DNA of 22,826 nt from Candidatus Fermentithermobacillaceae bacterium UBA3951 (GTDB lineage Bacteria > Bacillota > Sulfobacillia > Fermentithermobacillales > Fermentithermobacillaceae): positions 16,600 to 39,425 of the forward strand of contig DGDN01000019.1 of NCBI GenBank assembly GCA_002385465.1, read 5' to 3'. Positions 22,603-22,826 of this stretch are shown here, one piece after another. The notes below the pieces were generated by a model. The model made no database searches. It worked only from the letters and a program-made list of their open reading frames with translations, and was not told the origin of the DNA. The position numbers and the translations under genes are program-made. Each line of letters starts with the position of its first letter. Position 1 is the first letter of the stretch.

Positions 22603-22643
22603 TTATCCACAAGAGCTGCCACTTATCCCCAGACTTGTCAACA
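22603..22643 (+). promoter_or_regulatory. Three tandem DnaA-box-like 9-mers upstream of yaaO
   Basis: TTATCCACA (22603-22611, exact consensus), TTATCCCCA (22623-22631, one mismatch) and TTGTCAACA (22635-22643, two mismatches) lie in the same orientation within 41 bp, 45 to 85 bp upstream of the yaaO start. They may form a DnaA-responsive control site for the yaaO-tmk-holB operon. No AT-rich unwinding element or dnaA/dnaN gene is visible, so this is not evidence for the origin itself. Confidence 0.5.
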
Positions 22644-22674
22644 GGTCGTGGCACCCTTCGACGCCCGTTGACGG

Positions 22675-22772
22675 CTCTGTCGCGGGGTCCATTGCACTAA
22701 GGTACCATGACGGACAGTGCATGTCGACTACCGGGAAAATCTACAATAGGCAGCAAACCAGTTGCGACAGAG
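22675..22772. repeat. Nested inverted repeats in the gene-free right end
   Basis: CTCTGTCGC (22675-22683) is the exact reverse complement of GCGACAGAG (22764-22772). Inside, TGCACT (22693-22698) pairs with AGTGCA (22716-22721). This could be a structured RNA, the ends of a small non-autonomous element or remnant, or chance. No target-site duplication is seen at the borders. The remaining sequence (22644-22674 and 22773-22826) holds nothing I can assign. Confidence 0.35.
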
Positions 22773-22826
22773 TCTGTGAGGAGCATCGGGATCTAGTTTT
22801 GCGCGTTTTATGTGCCGTTTGCAGCT

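Noticed and set aside
22707..22796. 29-codon plus-strand ORF starting ATG with AAGG 4 nt upstream
   Set aside because: Very short, no recognisable sequence, and it crosses the inverted repeat; no support for coding.

Overview
This window is a stretch of core chromosome from a spore-forming Firmicute (Bacillota), probably a moderately GC-rich clostridial-type lineage. The evidence is gene content and order. Reading the minus strand from the right end, the order is yaaO, tmk, darA (yaaQ), holB, ricT (yaaT), rsmI (yabC), then abrB on the opposite strand, then metG, tatD, yabE, rsmA (ksgA), ykuK, veg, a trypsin-like protease, ispE, a nucleotidyltransferase, glmU, prs, rplY (ctc), pth, mfd, spoVT and the start of a spoVB-type gene. 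This is the well-known Bacillus subtilis yaaO-to-yabM order with losses and insertions. Several B. subtilis neighbours are absent: yaaR, yabA, yabB, yazA, rnmV, yabG, sspF, purR, yabJ and spoVG. Three genes are not at this place in B. subtilis: ykuK, the protease and the small nucleotidyltransferase. SpoVT, SpoVB and Veg indicate an endospore former. I cannot name the genus.

Right part (about 17.5 to 22.6 kb): a tight minus-strand operon, yaaO-tmk-darA-holB-ricT-rsmI, with mostly overlapping stops and starts. It covers dTMP synthesis, a c-di-AMP receptor, the clamp-loader delta-prime subunit, an Fe-S Y-complex protein and 16S rRNA methylation. Upstream of yaaO are three tandem DnaA-box-like 9-mers and a gene-free end that contains inverted repeats. 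Middle (14 to 17.4 kb): abrB, the only plus-strand gene, has its own promoter, a candidate operator and a terminator. It diverges from metG-tatD; yabE-rsmA follow.

Left part: ykuK-veg forms a compact two-gene unit with its own promoter and terminator. A long minus-strand operon follows: protease-ispE-nucleotidyltransferase-glmU-prs-rplY-pth-mfd, covering isoprenoids, UDP-GlcNAc, PRPP, ribosome maintenance and transcription-coupled repair. spoVT has its own sigma-G-like promoter straddling the mfd stop codon, and spoVB follows it.

The least expected pattern is that four leader genes (spoVT, the protease, yabE, metG) each carry a perfect inverted repeat ending 2 to 3 nt before the Shine-Dalgarno sequence. 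In two of them the geometry is identical (8-bp stem, 8-nt loop, 2-nt gap). Otherwise this is a housekeeping region. I see no CRISPR array, tRNA, rRNA or transposase gene.
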